This document shows positions 41,332-53,705 of a stretch of 64,000 bases of DNA, piece after piece (the stretch's first letter is position 1; the number at the start of each line of letters is the position of its first letter). The notes below the pieces were generated by a model. That model was not told where the DNA came from. It did no database searches and worked only from the letters and a program-made list of their open reading frames with translations. The stretch covers positions 5,012,346-5,076,345 of the forward strand of contig JAVLUZ010000143.1 in the NCBI GenBank assembly GCA_036768485.1, written 5' to 3'. The translations under genes and the position numbers were made by a program. Source of the stretch: Mermis nigrescens (taxonomy: Eukaryota > Nematoda > Enoplea > Mermithida > Mermithidae).

Positions 41332-42387
41332 TGTAACTGTGAGAGTTACACGGTAGGCGAACCTGCCTTAGCAGTTCGCGATAGCCATCTCATAGCCAAT
41401 ACTAGTAGCTATCTATGATAGTGCACTGTGGGCTATGCCTTTGGTCTTCCCATTATTTCCCCAAATTTTCAATAATAAAAAACATTTAGATACTTGTCTG
41501 GTAGCATAGAGTTAAGTGTATGATAATAGTAATTGTTTCATGCATACCGCTTGTGCAATCGAGAATATTCGATCTGAGATAAAAGCTTATCAGTATTACG
41601 TTAAATTGATCTTTGTTTGTTTTACTGTAATGGTCCTTGAGGCCAGTGTACGTAACGTTGTAGTTTAGTCTGGCTTTTGGTTTTTTCGTTGGCCGGTTGT
41701 TCGACTGTATAATCTGTACATTATCGTTTTTCTTTTGCGTATTTTGTTGTCCGGCTATAGGCCGTGAATTCTGCGTCGAATAAAAATAGAGAAAACCTAC
41801 CCAGTGGTTTTTGGTTATACCGAGGGTTAGGTCGGCCACCATTCCTACGTCGAGGACTTCCACCCATCTAGTGGACTGATAGGTAAATTTCGTATGATAG
41901 CTTATTTTATTCGGAAATCATTTTTTTTTCTCAAGTCAAAAATTGATCAAAAATATTATCTAATTTTTAAGGATGATTGATCAGCGTAGAGCTCGTTGTT
42001 GTTGTTTTCATTGTTCAGCGTGCTACACAAATTAGGAACCGAAAACATTTCTGATCAGGCACTGATTGAAAATAAGTTAAATAACAACTTGAGCTTGAGA
42101 TAGGTCAACTGACCTCCGCGGCAAATACCGAGACTAGGTAGATAGCCTTAGGTCTTAGGGCGTAGCTGCTGAGATCACCCGACATAAAAGCGGCCAGCAA
42201 TATTAGGGCTGAGGGGATCGAAGCCGTAAGGTCTGTAAGGGTCCAAAGATCGAAAGCCATCAGAGCCGCGCGATCGGGGCCAGCACTAAGCGTAGACTTA
42301 AGTACCTACGTACCTAGGTAAATCTCGAAGGTAATGTATCCGGTTCCTACGTCGATTCTGTAGACGTTAGGGGCCGCTACATTTACA
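41332..42387 (+). repeat. 3' LTR, 1056 bp
   Basis: Starts TGTAACTGTGAGAG and ends CTACATTTACA, then CTTG of the target duplication. See the 5' LTR. Confidence 0.93.
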
Positions 42388-42507
42388 CTTGTGTACATCA
42401 ACATGTCTATCCCCTACAGCAATACTGAGACACATCTGGGAAGTGTGGTTTTTTTAATAGATTATGGAAAAATTCGATTTAGTCTTTCTTATTTTTGTTT
42501 ACACTTG

Positions 42508-42745
42508 TTCCATTCGAACGGCCCATTTTCGCTTTATGGCTTATTTCTGTACCTAAATCTTTTACGGTTTCGGTTGCTGCAGCAATTTGTTAGATGCGCC
42601 GCATGTTAAGCGAAGCACATTGAACATCAATAAGAGAGTCTGAAGCAACGGGCCGCTAAGGGAACGTAATTGAAGAAGCTATTTGCGCAGTAAAAAACTA
42701 GTACAGTAATAATACTTTAGCAAAAATGGATCGTTTGGAATAGAA
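42508..42745. mobile_element. MITE with ATTCnAACGG ends, about 238 bp
   Basis: The left end TTCCATTCGAACGGCCCATT and right end AATGGATCGTTTGGAATAGA are roughly complementary. It is the uninterrupted form of the family whose second copy lies at 44042-44448. No coding region. Confidence 0.65.
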
Positions 42746-43615
42746 CAGACTGTAGTAATGAGTGTACAGTTCTAGCGTTATACGTTATAAAATAGGGCGA
42801 CCTTTGACGGAGTGTGCGAAACACCACTACCTAATTCAGCTTTGTTTCCTGTCCAGTCTCGTTTTATGAAGACAATTGGGTAAGATCACAACCACTTTTT
42901 TAAATTTTTTCAAAGTGACTTACTACCGGAGAAACAGTGCAAAGAATGTGAAAATGGAGTTGAAAGAGCACATTTTGGTCAAGTTTTCGATTTGTTTATG
43001 TCTGCCAAATTCTCCGTATAAGAGTCCTCAAAAAACCTATTTATGGAAAAGTACTTAGCTTCAAGCGACCGCGTCCGTGTAAAGTCAATGTGTAGTTAGT
43101 TCTATAAGTTTAAAGTTTACACTTTGTAGCTGGACGAAAACCACGTTTGTACCTTCTTTTAGCTTGTTAATCGCTCCGGCTATAAATCGGAACGTGCAAA
43201 ATATTATAAAAGTAAGTAGGTACCACGTCTCAAGGGTTACACATCGCACTTGGACGCATTTCTTTGAACTCAATACAGAGTAAATTCTAATGGTGTAAGG
43301 CAAAAAAATCATGTTTTTGACCATTTCTTGCTGTCAACTACCGATTATGAATCGGATGGTGCGAACTGTTCTAAAAATAAATGTACATGTTAGTGGTTAA
43401 ACTTTGCAACTTGGTTTTCACGTTTCTTTACATTCAATATTTTGCTAGTTTTGGAGCCGTAGAGTTCCAACTTTTGAGGGTGAAAAAGACATTTTTTGTG
43501 GGTTTTTGTCCGTCAACTCTTCCCAATGTGATTTGGGATATAATACTAATTATAACAGTGTATTAAGCATCGGAGTTCGCACATGCATATAAGCGCGTTT
43601 AATTAAATTAAATAT
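42746..43615. other. No gene seen
   Basis: AT-rich; short ORFs have no motif. Confidence 0.5.
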
Positions 43616-44010
43616 CGAGTTATTTTGGAGGTGTAATGTTTACACTGAATATTCATTTTACTTCTAGATCTTGCAAAAAGTGATTTTTTCAAAATAATCT
43701 CTGTAACGTCAGGATTGCGAATCTGACTCTTACTCTCCTCTACACCCATTGAGTTATTTTAGAGGTATAAAGTTTAAACTAAAAATTCATTTTATTTCCA
43801 GAGCGTTGCGAAGCGTGATTTATTTCAAAATGTCTGTAACGTCAGGCTTGCAAACTTGACCGTGTGTTTTCTTTACACTCAGTACACTGAAAATTAACTT
43901 TAGTTCCAAAACATTGCAGAGCTTAATTTTTTTCAGAATGCTCTCCGACGTCAGGATTACAAATCTGACTGTAAGATTTCTTTACATTCATTAGCTATGT
44001 AAAGTTTACA
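43616..44010. repeat. Three imperfect tandem copies of a ~125-bp unit
   Basis: Each unit runs through AGTTATTTT.GAGGT.TAA, a TTCATTTTA.TTC.AGA block, GTGATTT.TTTCAAAAT and CTGTAACGTCAGG.TTGC. Units begin about 43616, 43752 and 43885. Diverged and old. Function unknown. Confidence 0.6.
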
Positions 44011-44041
44011 CCCTAGTTGTCCGGAACGTCCGGATTACGTG

Positions 44042-44448
44042 TTCCATTCCAAACGGCCCATTTTCGCTTTATGGCTTATTACTTTAGCGGAATATTTAAG
44101 GATTTAGATTGCTGTGGCAGTTTGCTATAGTCTGTTTCACTCAACTTCGGTCATAAATTTTAAAACTATCTTCGACAAAAGCTGACAGATTGCGATCATA
44201 GCATTGATCTGACATATAATGATCGTAAGCCCCAGCTTACTGTCAATAAAAATTCTTAGAATTTATGCAGAAAGTTATGTGAAACAGACTATAGACACGC
44301 TGCATGCTAAGCAAAACACTTCAAATACCAAAAAGAAAAGTTTGAATCATTCAGCCGCTATGCGAACATAATTAAAGATACTGTTTAAACAGTAAAAAAT
44401 TATTACAGTAATAAACTAGCAGGCAAAAATGGGCCGTTTGGAATAAAA
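44042..44448. mobile_element. MITE with ATTCCAAACGG ends, interrupted by another MITE
   Basis: The left end ATTCCAAACGGCCCATTTTC and right end AAAAATGGGCCGTTTGGAAT are close inverted copies. Its interior matches 42508-42745, except that a 164-bp element is inserted at 44128. Confidence 0.7.
44128..44291 (+). mobile_element. 164-bp mariner-like MITE nested in another MITE, TA duplication
   Basis: Ends TAGTCTGTTTCAC and GTGAAACAGACTA are perfect inverted copies. TA lies on both sides (44126-44127 and 44292-44293), and removing the element plus one TA restores the host sequence TTTGCTAGACACGC, as in the empty copy at 42508 (TTTGTTAGATGCGC). TA duplication is the mark of Tc1/mariner. The other copy is at 26727-26890, reversed. 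Confidence 0.8.
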
Positions 44449-44559
44449 AATAATATAGTAAGTTGTAAGAATCTACTAAAACTTAGATTTCCGCAAGAAA
44501 AACGCAAAAATCTAAGTATATTCTGCGGCCTAAAGCAGCAAAACAGCATAACCGGTCTG

Positions 44560-44772
44560 CTCGATTGAGCTTTTTCGAGCCAATATTACCTCAAAAAGTG
44601 ATATAAGCGCTGAAATAGCGTTAAAACTACCTTATTACACAGTTTCTGGTCAATTTAAAGGACTTTTGGAGAAAATATTCAATTTTAATTATTTTGGCCT
44701 CCATTTTGCCTCATTTCCCCAAGAAAATTTTATTTTTTAGTCTGGGGGTGTTGCAACTCCGTCGTGAAAGTA
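44560..44772 (-). repeat. R6 repeat copy (reverse)
   Basis: Similar, reversed, to 50385-50660 and 57250-57515: TTTGCCTCATTTCCCC, AATAGCGTTAAAAC and CAGTTTCTGGTCAATTT blocks. Confidence 0.5.
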
Positions 44773-45014
44773 AATAACTTGAATAGCTTATTCCTTAAAA
44801 AAGCGACTGATCAAAAACGACATAATTTGCATTGTCACGCTGCATGGCAAGCATTGCTGCAGGGCTGAAATTAACAACATGGTGTTTTTGTCATAATCAT
44901 TTCTCAAGCCATTGATGATTAACTAAACATCGGTTATATTTTGAACGAGGAATTTGATATTGATGAGGAATTAAATCGGTTCTTAACACGCATCTAAGCT
45001 TCCGCATAATCTCA

Positions 45015-45121
45015 GTGAATAATCTAATCTAATAATGTAATAATCTAATAATCTAATCTAATAATCTAATAATCTAATAATCTAATAATCTAATAATCAA
45101 ATCTAATAATCTAATCATAAT
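45015..45121. repeat. Microsatellite-like array of TAATCTAA
   Basis: About 107 bases built from TAATCTAATAATCTAA units with a few changes. Confidence 0.85.
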
Positions 45122-48100
45122 CCAGTGAACAATGCTCTATGAAGGCAATTTTTTAGAGGCCGCAGAATATACCAACTCTATTGCGTTTTTTTGCAGAAGT
45201 TCAATTTTTCGGATATTCTCACAACTTTTACAACTTTTAAATGCATAGGTGACTTTCCCTGGTCCTCTCCTTTTACGTCGTTGATAATACGTAATGCCAA
45301 GTATATTCGTCGTTTTTTGTTCCATCAGCGCATTTTTCTATGCTAGTAATTGAACATATTAGGTACCTACAAACGTTAAATGCTTAGCTAGAACAGACCG
45401 ATGACTTATTAGTCATTAATTGTAATTTTTAAACCCACCTACTCTGATAATTTATGTACGCATGCAGTAACTACTACATGCTTTTTTATGATACAGTTCG
45501 GATTGTGCTATGAATCGCAATAACTACGAATTTAAGCGCACCATTTTGACCCGCTATGTCATTTAAGTGGTGACAATATAACACAACACTTATAGGCTAA
45601 TACTTGCCGTTATTTCTTCAACTGCTATCTGGTCTGCTGAGCTCTTAAAATGCAAGACCTACCTAAACTGTATTTCTTTTGTAATTTTCGGATTTTTCAG
45701 TGATTTGCCAGTTTTGACGTACCTATTAAGTACTACTAGCATGAAATTGTTGATAAAATGTGATTTACTTTTTGACATTATTTAATTTAGAGTTCTATGC
45801 GTTTATCGATAAATTGATCGATATTTCCATAGTATGGTGCGCTGCATAATTCATTTTTTTGCTGTCTGCTTATCACCTTTATGTTTTATTTGCACGTGTT
45901 TTATACATGTGTCAAATTTGTAGAAATGATTGGCAAATATTGATCAAGCCTTACATATGCATGCATAAATATGAAGTTGCATTATATGAGAGCATTTAAA
46001 TTAACTCTCAAATTTGTGAACTAAGTGGTCGATAACTGATTCTTTTGAGATACATTTTCGATAATTGTATGTTAAATAGCACGTTTTTTCGCTGCATAAT
46101 GCAATTTCTTTAAATGGTAAACAGTATTTGCAGAAAATTTTGCAAAGACGGAGCTTAAATGGATTCGACTTATTCAAAGTGCATTCCTGGTTTTTAAATT
46201 GCAAGTGACTTGTTTTTGTTGACATATGCAATTTGTCGCCTAAGTATTCAATGCGTCTATTCGAGATGAATTGGTCAAAACTGAAGGATTGTGAAGTAGG
46301 TATGTAAAAATAGCATTCCTTAGTTGCCGGTCATAGTGTTTCCGCAACTATTGCAATGAAGAAATGTTAATTTTTAAATAACTTGATGTTATTGTTCATT
46401 GCATCTTGAACTTAAAACAGAAAGACTGAATCGAATATTAGACACCTTCTGATATTTTAGATCAGCTTGACATCTCAATGCACCCATGGACATGAATATT
46501 GCGAATACTAGATGTGTGTTGTGCCAGAATTTTCATTTATTTAGTTGCTGCGTACCTGCGACTGTACTCTTAACCAGTTGTGCCTAAAAACTAAACCTTA
46601 AATTATTTTTCCTTTGTTTATACGCATTGTAATTTTCAAGTTTTTGTGCTCTATTTTCGCTTAATTCCCAAATGTAAGGCAAAACGACCTAATTACTTCG
46701 TTACATTATTAAGTCAAAGAGACCCTTAAATCGACCGAATGACGCAAACACGGGCAGCACTATGTGAGAAATAAATTCCAAAAAATATTTACCTGAAGCC
46801 TGCTTATGAGTCTTGTTTTTTTCTTACCAGAATTTTATTCGCAAAAGCCAGGCTGTGAAATCGGACTGTCTATTCGTTAAAATAAAGCAGCTACATACTG
46901 ATCACAATAGCCAAGTTAAAAGTTCAACAAAATTCAGAGCGTTCATGAGGCCAATAAGGTTTTTATGAGACGATTGAGGATTTTTGGTCTATATATATGT
47001 AGGTATATAAAACAATAAAAAAAATAGTTTTTGTAACCAAAATGTGCGTCTCACGAATTCTGGGAGCTGATTGTCGAACTGAGCACTTAACAACTCTGCT
47101 TCTTAGTTTAACCTTTTTTCCAAAAATCACAAGCGTAATTGAAACAGACGAAACGATCAGTTTGTAATTCGTAGTCAAATAATTTATTGTTTTGCTTGCC
47201 TTGGAGAATCATTTACAGGCACCTAGACGTAGGATATGAGGTGGACCAGTTCCCCACCAAAAAATTTGAAGCCGCAAATATTTTTACAAAGTTCACTTCA
47301 AAGGGAAAAAATAAAAATTCTTGACGCTTATTTGAAAAACATCAGAATATATTTTAGCACACTTTTGTGCTAATAAGCTCAAAATTTTAGGCGCTTCGCA
47401 TTAAAATTAGTCCTTCAAACAGCTCAAGCGTACGGCAAATTTGTTAAAATTTTCTGGCTGCACGGAATTATTTGTTTTCAAGCTTTTCTTTGCACTGCAC
47501 CAGAATTGAGTATGAGGTAATAAATTCTTCAGCTGAGCCGATCTGGGATGGAATGTTTAAAAATAATTTGTGTGATTACTTTTAACGACATATTTTTGTA
47601 TATGATTGACATAAAGTTTAATTTTTAATATTTGGTAAAAAAGTTTTTTTGCAAATGTTCAGAGCACGCAGAAAAACGCCCAGTAGTAATTTTGCCAATT
47701 GCCAAGTACCTACTTGTCGAATATCTGACCTGAAAATTTTTGTCCCCTGAAATTCAGAAGGTCAGCTATGTACGTGCTTGGACCATACCATAATATAATT
47801 GAGTAACTAATTGAAAAATAATTTTACCCGGCTCAATAACTTCTAAGCGAAATTGAATATTTTGACCTAACAGGATTTTATTTAACAGAACGTTCATTTA
47901 ACAGAACCTGCATTTAAAACGCCTCTTATGAATTGAGCGTTGTTAATTTTCTTATGAATCATATGAATTGCTCAAAAATGCTTTTTGGAAACTCACTTTG
48001 GCAAACGGGAGAAACTAATGTCATTGTATTTGTCATCTGAAAATGTGAACCTCTAAATCCTCCACTCATTGCATAGACTTTAATGGCTGATCTATTTATT

Positions 48101-48476
48101 TTAGTATTGACAAAAGACTTTTTATACAAAGTAACAGATTTTTATATTGAGTTTTAATGCTTGATCCAATAAATTAAATGACTAGACAAATAGAAAGCGC
48201 AGTCATATGTGAATCGATACATTAATTCATGACTTTAATTAGAAGAATTCACGACTGGTGGTTTACGATTGCTAAACCTCAGTTCTGAAATTTCGCGATT
48301 AATAAGCTCTGTCAGATTATCGATAGCGAGAACCAATCGTAATCCTAACGAAAATAGCGGTGCTAATTGCATAAAATGTGATCATTCAACGAACAGACTA
48401 CGAAGGCAACGAATTCTCTACATTCTCTTAACCAAAATTGCATTATTGTTTTGTGCCATCGGTAATCACCATTGTA
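45122..48476. other. No gene seen
   Basis: AT-rich; the short ORFs show no known domain. A GGCGCTTCGCATT motif at about 47391 points to an old repeat fragment there. Confidence 0.45.
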
Positions 48477-48628
48477 ATTTTTCTCCTTCAATATGAACAT
48501 ATTTTCTCCTTCAATATGAATTTCTCCTTCAATATGTTTTCTCCTCCAATATGAATATTCAATATGATTTCTGTTCTCTCCTTCAATATGAACTGTTTTT
48601 TTTCTCCTTCAATATGAACATTTTTTCC
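48477..48628. repeat. Minisatellite of TTCTCCTTCAATATGAA
   Basis: About seven imperfect copies of a 17-20-bp unit, separated by variable T runs. Confidence 0.8.
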
Positions 48629-49436
48629 TTTACGATTTCCTCTGTTGAATTTTTTTCGGGAAAAATGTGCACCAAAAAGGATTATATTTTAGATTAGACC
48701 TGACAAAGGGAACAAATGCTGTTTTAAACTAAAAAAGGAATTTAGGGATTTTTTTGATATGTTTTAAAAGAAGTTGGAGACCGTCTCATTCGCCGCTTCA
48801 ACAAGTCATGATTGACGAAAGTTGTTTTACGATTAATCATTATCATCGCGCTTATTCTTTGTTGATTTTCTACTTCGAAGTGAGATATAAAACAACGGCT
48901 ATTGGTCAGGTGAGACAAATTGAAGGCGCCAGTTTGTCGCTCTTCTGATCAAGACATATCAGACGAGAGAAAAAACGGCAATCCCCGGTCTAGTCAAATG
49001 AATTTTTTTTAAACACGAATGAACGTACGCACCAAAGGTTTCTATGAAATATGGTACGATGAAAAGGACAGCAAGAGGTGACGTGCAGATAAGAGATGTT
49101 TTGGTTGATCAATTTATTATTATCTACGTTTTTACACTATTGCTTGTTTGTTTTTATCAGTCCGATCCACTGGCGCCTACGTACTTGCACGTAAGATGCT
49201 TCTGGATACATATGACAAACGCTTAAATTGTCAATCTTGAATACCTTCTTGCCTTTATCGAACAGTGCCTACTGCTTTTATTTGAATTTTGTCACAATAT
49301 TTTTATAATTTAATGTAAGTAATAGACCCAATCTTTAAGAGTGTCATTTTTTCGACTGTAAAAGTAAAGCGCGCGTTCCGTCAATACGTGTTTCTGTGAG
49401 TTTTTTTCTGTTTTTCCTTTTTCTGACCATAGATGA
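48629..49436. other. No gene seen
   Basis: AT-rich; short ORFs have no motif. Confidence 0.45.
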
Positions 49437-49676
49437 GCAGCACCAAAATTCTGGGGGTGCAAGATTTTTTAAAGGTCAAAAAATTATCTTAAAAATACTA
49501 GTATGGCGAAAAAACACCATTTTTTAACGTTTCTCATCGAGCAATATCCATTGGCATCAAAAAATCGCGGAAAAAAACAAAAAAATTCAAAAATTGAATT
49601 CTTGAGGGGGTATTCGGCCTTCTGGGGGTGCATACTCCCCTTCTAACCCCCTCCCTCCACGCCCACGTGTGTTGGA
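49437..49676 (-). repeat. R4 repeat copy (reverse)
   Basis: Contains the reversed AACGTTTCTCATCGAGCAAT and CCAAAATTCTGGGGGTGCAA blocks shared with 18085-18340 and 55075-55306. Confidence 0.6.
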
Positions 49677-50384
49677 GACCCCAGAATTACTGCTAAACAT
49701 GTAAAACGCTGCCGATCTCCCGGAATTTTCGTTTTTTAAATCGTGGAAAAAATGTTATTTTGAGCGCTTTTAGAAATATTTTGGCTAGAAATTATTAAAT
49801 TTTCGGCGCGTGGAGCCATACACTCATCTTTTTAATGACAGGCTGTCAAATTTGCTAGGATTTTTCAAACACTTTTGTGTCCTACACAGATCGATGGTTC
49901 TCAGAAACGTTAAAAATTCGTTGTTTGATTAGTGCTCATAAGCCCATGTAAACAAATTTTCAGGACCTCTTAATGCTCATGCTGTACATGTATGGTCCTG
50001 TCCGGGCATGGAAGAGATGGTTGCAATGAAGATTATATAAATATAGAAGGAAAGATTTTGTAGGAGTAAAAAGGAAAAAATTATTGAAAAGAATAAAAGT
50101 TTGTTCTTACAAAAATGTTTGAAATCGCCCATGAAATAAATTAAAATTAACCTAACTGAAGAAACAATTTACTAATCACCAAAGGTTACCTGTGAACCGT
50201 GGCGACCTCTCAAGGCTGGAATAACCCCTCCCCCGATTGATCATTATCTGCATTTATTATCTTATTCGGTATCCTAATGTTTACGCTGAAAAATTTAAAT
50301 ATGATCGATCAAGAAAAATCTCACCGCCCATTTAATCTTTTATGTCTTTGACCCACTCACGTCTTTATTCACATTGTAATCAGA

Positions 50385-50660
50385 CGTGCAAGTGGAGGGT
50401 TCAGGTGGTCTAATGCACCCCAGAATGGAAAAACGGCAAAATTTCTGGGAAAAATGAGGCAAAAGCAAGACTATAAAACGATGAAGATGAAAAATTTGTA
50501 TTTAATAGTAATTGAAATTGACCAGAAACTGTAGATTAACATAGTTTGAGCGCTATTTTAGCATTTTATCAGTTTTTGACGTCATTTTGGCTCCAAAAAG
50601 CTCAATATTTTTTAAACCCTCCAGACCGCTTTACCCTCCGAACCGGCTGACCCCTCAGAC
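50385..50660 (+). repeat. R6 repeat copy
   Basis: Starts GACGTGCAAGTGGAGGGTTC and shares CCCCAGAATGGAA, AAATGAGGCAAAA and CAGACCG.CT blocks with 57250-57515. Confidence 0.55.
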
Positions 50661-51048
50661 CGGCTACGCTGTGATAAAAAAGTTATTTGCTGTGAAACAT
50701 CACCTCGAATTGGATATCATTCTTTTTCGTGTCCCTGATTGTGCTGTTCCATATACAGTCCCATCGTCTCAACATTCGCACCGTTCTAGAAGTTCCGCTG
50801 AAAGTCGCGTCCCATTATCCTCCGGTTATCGCAACAGTTCCACCAATTACAAGAGTTCCACTGTCCCAACAGTTCAACTATGATCTGAAATAATCGCAGG
50901 CGGGATCGCCCTTTATAAAAATTAGGTAATGCAACATAAGCTGGTCTTTTATTGCATTTCAATATTTCCAAAACTGAATGCAAATCAAATAACTTTGACA
51001 AGTTTATTTACAAGGAAACGGATTAGCGTGATTCTTTAGCTGTATGAT

Positions 51049-52495
51049 CAGAGGCGTAGCCAGGATTTTGGTTCGGAGGGGGCAAGTACAAAAATTTTTA
51101 AAGACTACTTTTGCGTCGAGTGCTTTGATGTGGTACAGTACAGTGGAACAGTGTGTAGTAAAACTGAGTTTTTCGACCATAAGTAGTGTAGCCTGTCTGA
51201 CTTTTGGGTTTCTGACGATCAACAATACAACAAGTGGGAAGCGGCGCGAAGCGCCAAAATTTTTCAATATTTTCACGGTTTTTGTGTAAAATTTACGGTG
51301 TTTTTATAGACAAACAGTTCGGAAATCATGAGTGGCTCAAAGTACCAGAGAATTAAGGCATTTTTTACCGCCGTTAACATTTTATAGCTCTGTGAATACT
51401 GATACTTTGACAAAGTAGAAAATTATGAATTTTGTGCAAAACAATTTTGACATAATGCTATAAGTTCAGGCTTCTAACAGGAAAACTGCGCATTAATGAC
51501 TTAGTACGAAGCACTAGAATATTTTGACTGATTCGACGCAATGCTGGAGCTTTACAAAAGTAACAACAGTAATCGGCGGAGTTATGCATCGGAAAATTTT
51601 GACGCTTTCGCTCTTCAAACTTAATTTATACCGTTTAAATCATACAGAACAGACAAACCTTCCAGTGCGAAGCGCCCGGAAATTTCAAAGAAATTCCTAA
51701 CCCTTTTACCCCTTTTTGTCCTACCAAAAATTTTTTTACACGTACAACAAGATTTTAAGGTTGGCCACAGCGGATCCATTGCAGAGCCGCGGAAAATTTT
51801 GTAAACAATGCACCTCAATGTTCAATACTAATGTTGAAATTTTCGCAAAATCGGCCAAATCTTAGTTCTGAATTAAGCCCAAAAACAATTAAAATTGATC
51901 GAATCACACAAGAATTTTGAGCTGAATTGTGTTTTTCAACCTCTGCTTAGTATATAGTGCAGCAACGGGTCGCTGGATATAGAAAAATGTACATGTCCAT
52001 GAAAATTTTGTTCTTACCATTTTCAGACCCATTTGTGGCCTTCATATTAACAAGACGTAGTTCAGAAATCAGAAAATGCGTAAGAACACAAGAAAATTTG
52101 GCCATTCTTTTCGATTTCAATAGAATTATGTGTCCTTGTAAAGAAAGACAAACAAAGCAGAGGATAAGCAAACCGGTAGGCAATCATTTTCGCACTTTTA
52201 CTATTATGCTCGAAAAGCATGCGCAGTTACATTCAAGGAACAAATAGTGCATCAAATCATTAAAGTGATCTGAAGCGATGGATTATTTTAGCTTATTCAA
52301 GCTTCTAAACTCGCGGATCTATAAAACAATAAATAATAATCACTCATCGCTAAGTGCCGGAAGATTTTTGACGTTTTTTGCCTTTTTTGAACTAAATTTT
52401 CTGATCAGAATTATTGCGCCAGAAAAATCAACAAAATTTCTGAAAAATTTCGGAGGGGGCATGTGCCCCCTATGCTCCCCCTGGCTACGCCCTTG
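51049..52495. mobile_element. hAT-like element, 1447 bp, perfect 8-bp target duplication
   Basis: The left end CAGAGGCGTAGCCAGG and right end CCTGGCTACGCCCTTG are inverted, of a well-known hAT type. TGTATGAT lies on both sides (51041-51048 and 52496-52503), all eight bases identical. Both ends carry a GGAGGGGGCA-type stretch. Inside are an exact GGCGCGAAGCGCC at 51243-51255 and a weaker one at about 51665. No transposase can be made out, so it is non-autonomous or decayed. It may be a composite of two smaller elements. Confidence 0.75.
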
Positions 52496-52745
52496 TGTAT
52501 GATATAAAACAAAAATAATGAAAAATATCATTATCGTCTCAGTAAAAGAGCCAAATAATTCATTAGCACTCTAAGCCATTTATGTTTGCAGATTTGAACC
52601 AAAAGACCAGCGATGTATTTCTTATGAATACTGACATACCTAGTTAGAAGTTAAGAGCAGCAAAATTTCACCCGTTAATTGCACAAATTTCTTTCATTCG
52701 TAGTAATTGTATGGTGGGAGTGGAACAGTTATAATTGAACTGTGG

Positions 52746-52885
52746 TCATATTTACCTGGGCAGCAGCCGAATTGTGGGGGTCTGGGTGGTGCCAAACCGA
52801 CAAAAATCCCGGGGTCTATCGATGTTTGGGGTCTACCGGATTCTCGGGAGTCTAGACCCCCAAACCCTCCACGTCCACATGTGCT
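52746..52885 (+). repeat. R5 short repeat copy
   Basis: Starts CCTGGGCAGCAGCCGAATT and ends near CCACGTCCACATGTGC. See 12626-12778. Confidence 0.55.
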
Positions 52886-53429
52886 TGTGACGGTCTGGGA
52901 TGTTACAGTGTACCTCGCCTCCTCGTGTATCTCGCCAACCTTCTCACGAATTTCACCGTTCCAACACTAAAGTAAGAATATTTATGGTAAAAAGTCATCG
53001 GAGTTATTCTAGTTTGATAATATAATGCACCTTAAACGACTTTTGAATTTAACACTTATTTATGTATTATTTCACACTGCTTTATGCAATTTATATGCAT
53101 GTGCGGAAATTCTCACGTGTGTCGAACGTACATAAATATGTCAATATCATCCAAATTATGTAACTTTTTTTCTTAAAAATAGTGTCTTATGCAAATTTAA
53201 TCTAAAACTAGTGAGCAGAAAATTTTTATTACCGTTGGTGCGGTTGCACATTATTGTTATTTTTTATCTACCTGCAGTACGACCACAATGCAGATTTAAC
53301 ATAAATTATTATTGAAATCCGTATTAGTCGGTATATATCAAATATTTGCAAGTTTTGGGTCATGAACTTTTTTATGTACTTTCTGTGCAATCATATGGTA
53401 TCACTAATAAGGAATAACGTGCCGCAGAT
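52886..53429. other. No gene seen
   Basis: AT-rich sequence without recognisable motif. Confidence 0.45.
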
Positions 53430-53705
53430 GTCATTCACTTAACGGAAGACGATGTAAGTCATATGAAGAAAAACTTGCAGCACGCACTTCTATTATTTTT
53501 CTGCATTATCTCATAGTCATCCACATAGAGTGCTTATTCGACCAATTTAAGTACAAAAGCTTAAGAGATTTCACTTTTGTAACAGGACGGGACACGACGA
53601 GAATCTTTCGCGTTTAAAGCTTTTTGGCGCCTGCTAAAAGTTCCAGCAGTTGTAGAAAGTGAAGATTCACGTAATATCAATAAAACTTCTTTGTGCAAAT
53701 TATTC
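53430..53705 (+). other. Two exon-like pieces of an unknown gene
   Basis: A short open piece ending AACGGAAGACGAT|GTAAGT at 53454 and a second after TTTTGTAACAG at 53584, reading DGTRRESFAFKAFWRLLKVP and then VVESEDS, in a compatible phase. It runs to a TAA near 53706 or to a GTAATA donor. No known domain. Speculative. Confidence 0.25.

Larger units (their letters stand above)
28015..42387 (+). mobile_element. Complete Ty3/gypsy LTR retrotransposon, 14,373 bp, with extra exonuclease ORF
   Basis: Two near-identical LTRs (TGTA...TACA), a 4-bp target duplication CTTG (28011-28014 and 42388-42391), a primer-binding-like TGG just after the 5' LTR and a purine run before the 3' LTR. The order is gag, protease, RT, RNase H, integrase in one frame (integrase after RT means Ty3/gypsy), then a second coding block of about 4.1 kb in the position of an envelope gene. 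That block encodes a DEDDy exonuclease and an unrecognised long protein. Counting by eye, about 15 differences separate the LTRs, so the insertion is young. At 14.4 kb it is about twice the usual Ty3 length. It lies on the plus strand between Testin and the SLC17 gene. Confidence 0.93.

Noticed and set aside
28015..42387. Errantivirus or BEL/Pao classification
   Set aside because: Integrase lies after RT (not copia order), the 4-bp duplication and RT motifs fit Ty3/gypsy, and no envelope was found.
45015..48628. CRISPR-like array (TAATCTAA and TTCTCCTTCAATATGAA repeats)
   Set aside because: Units too short, no regular spacers, eukaryotic context: ordinary micro- and minisatellites.
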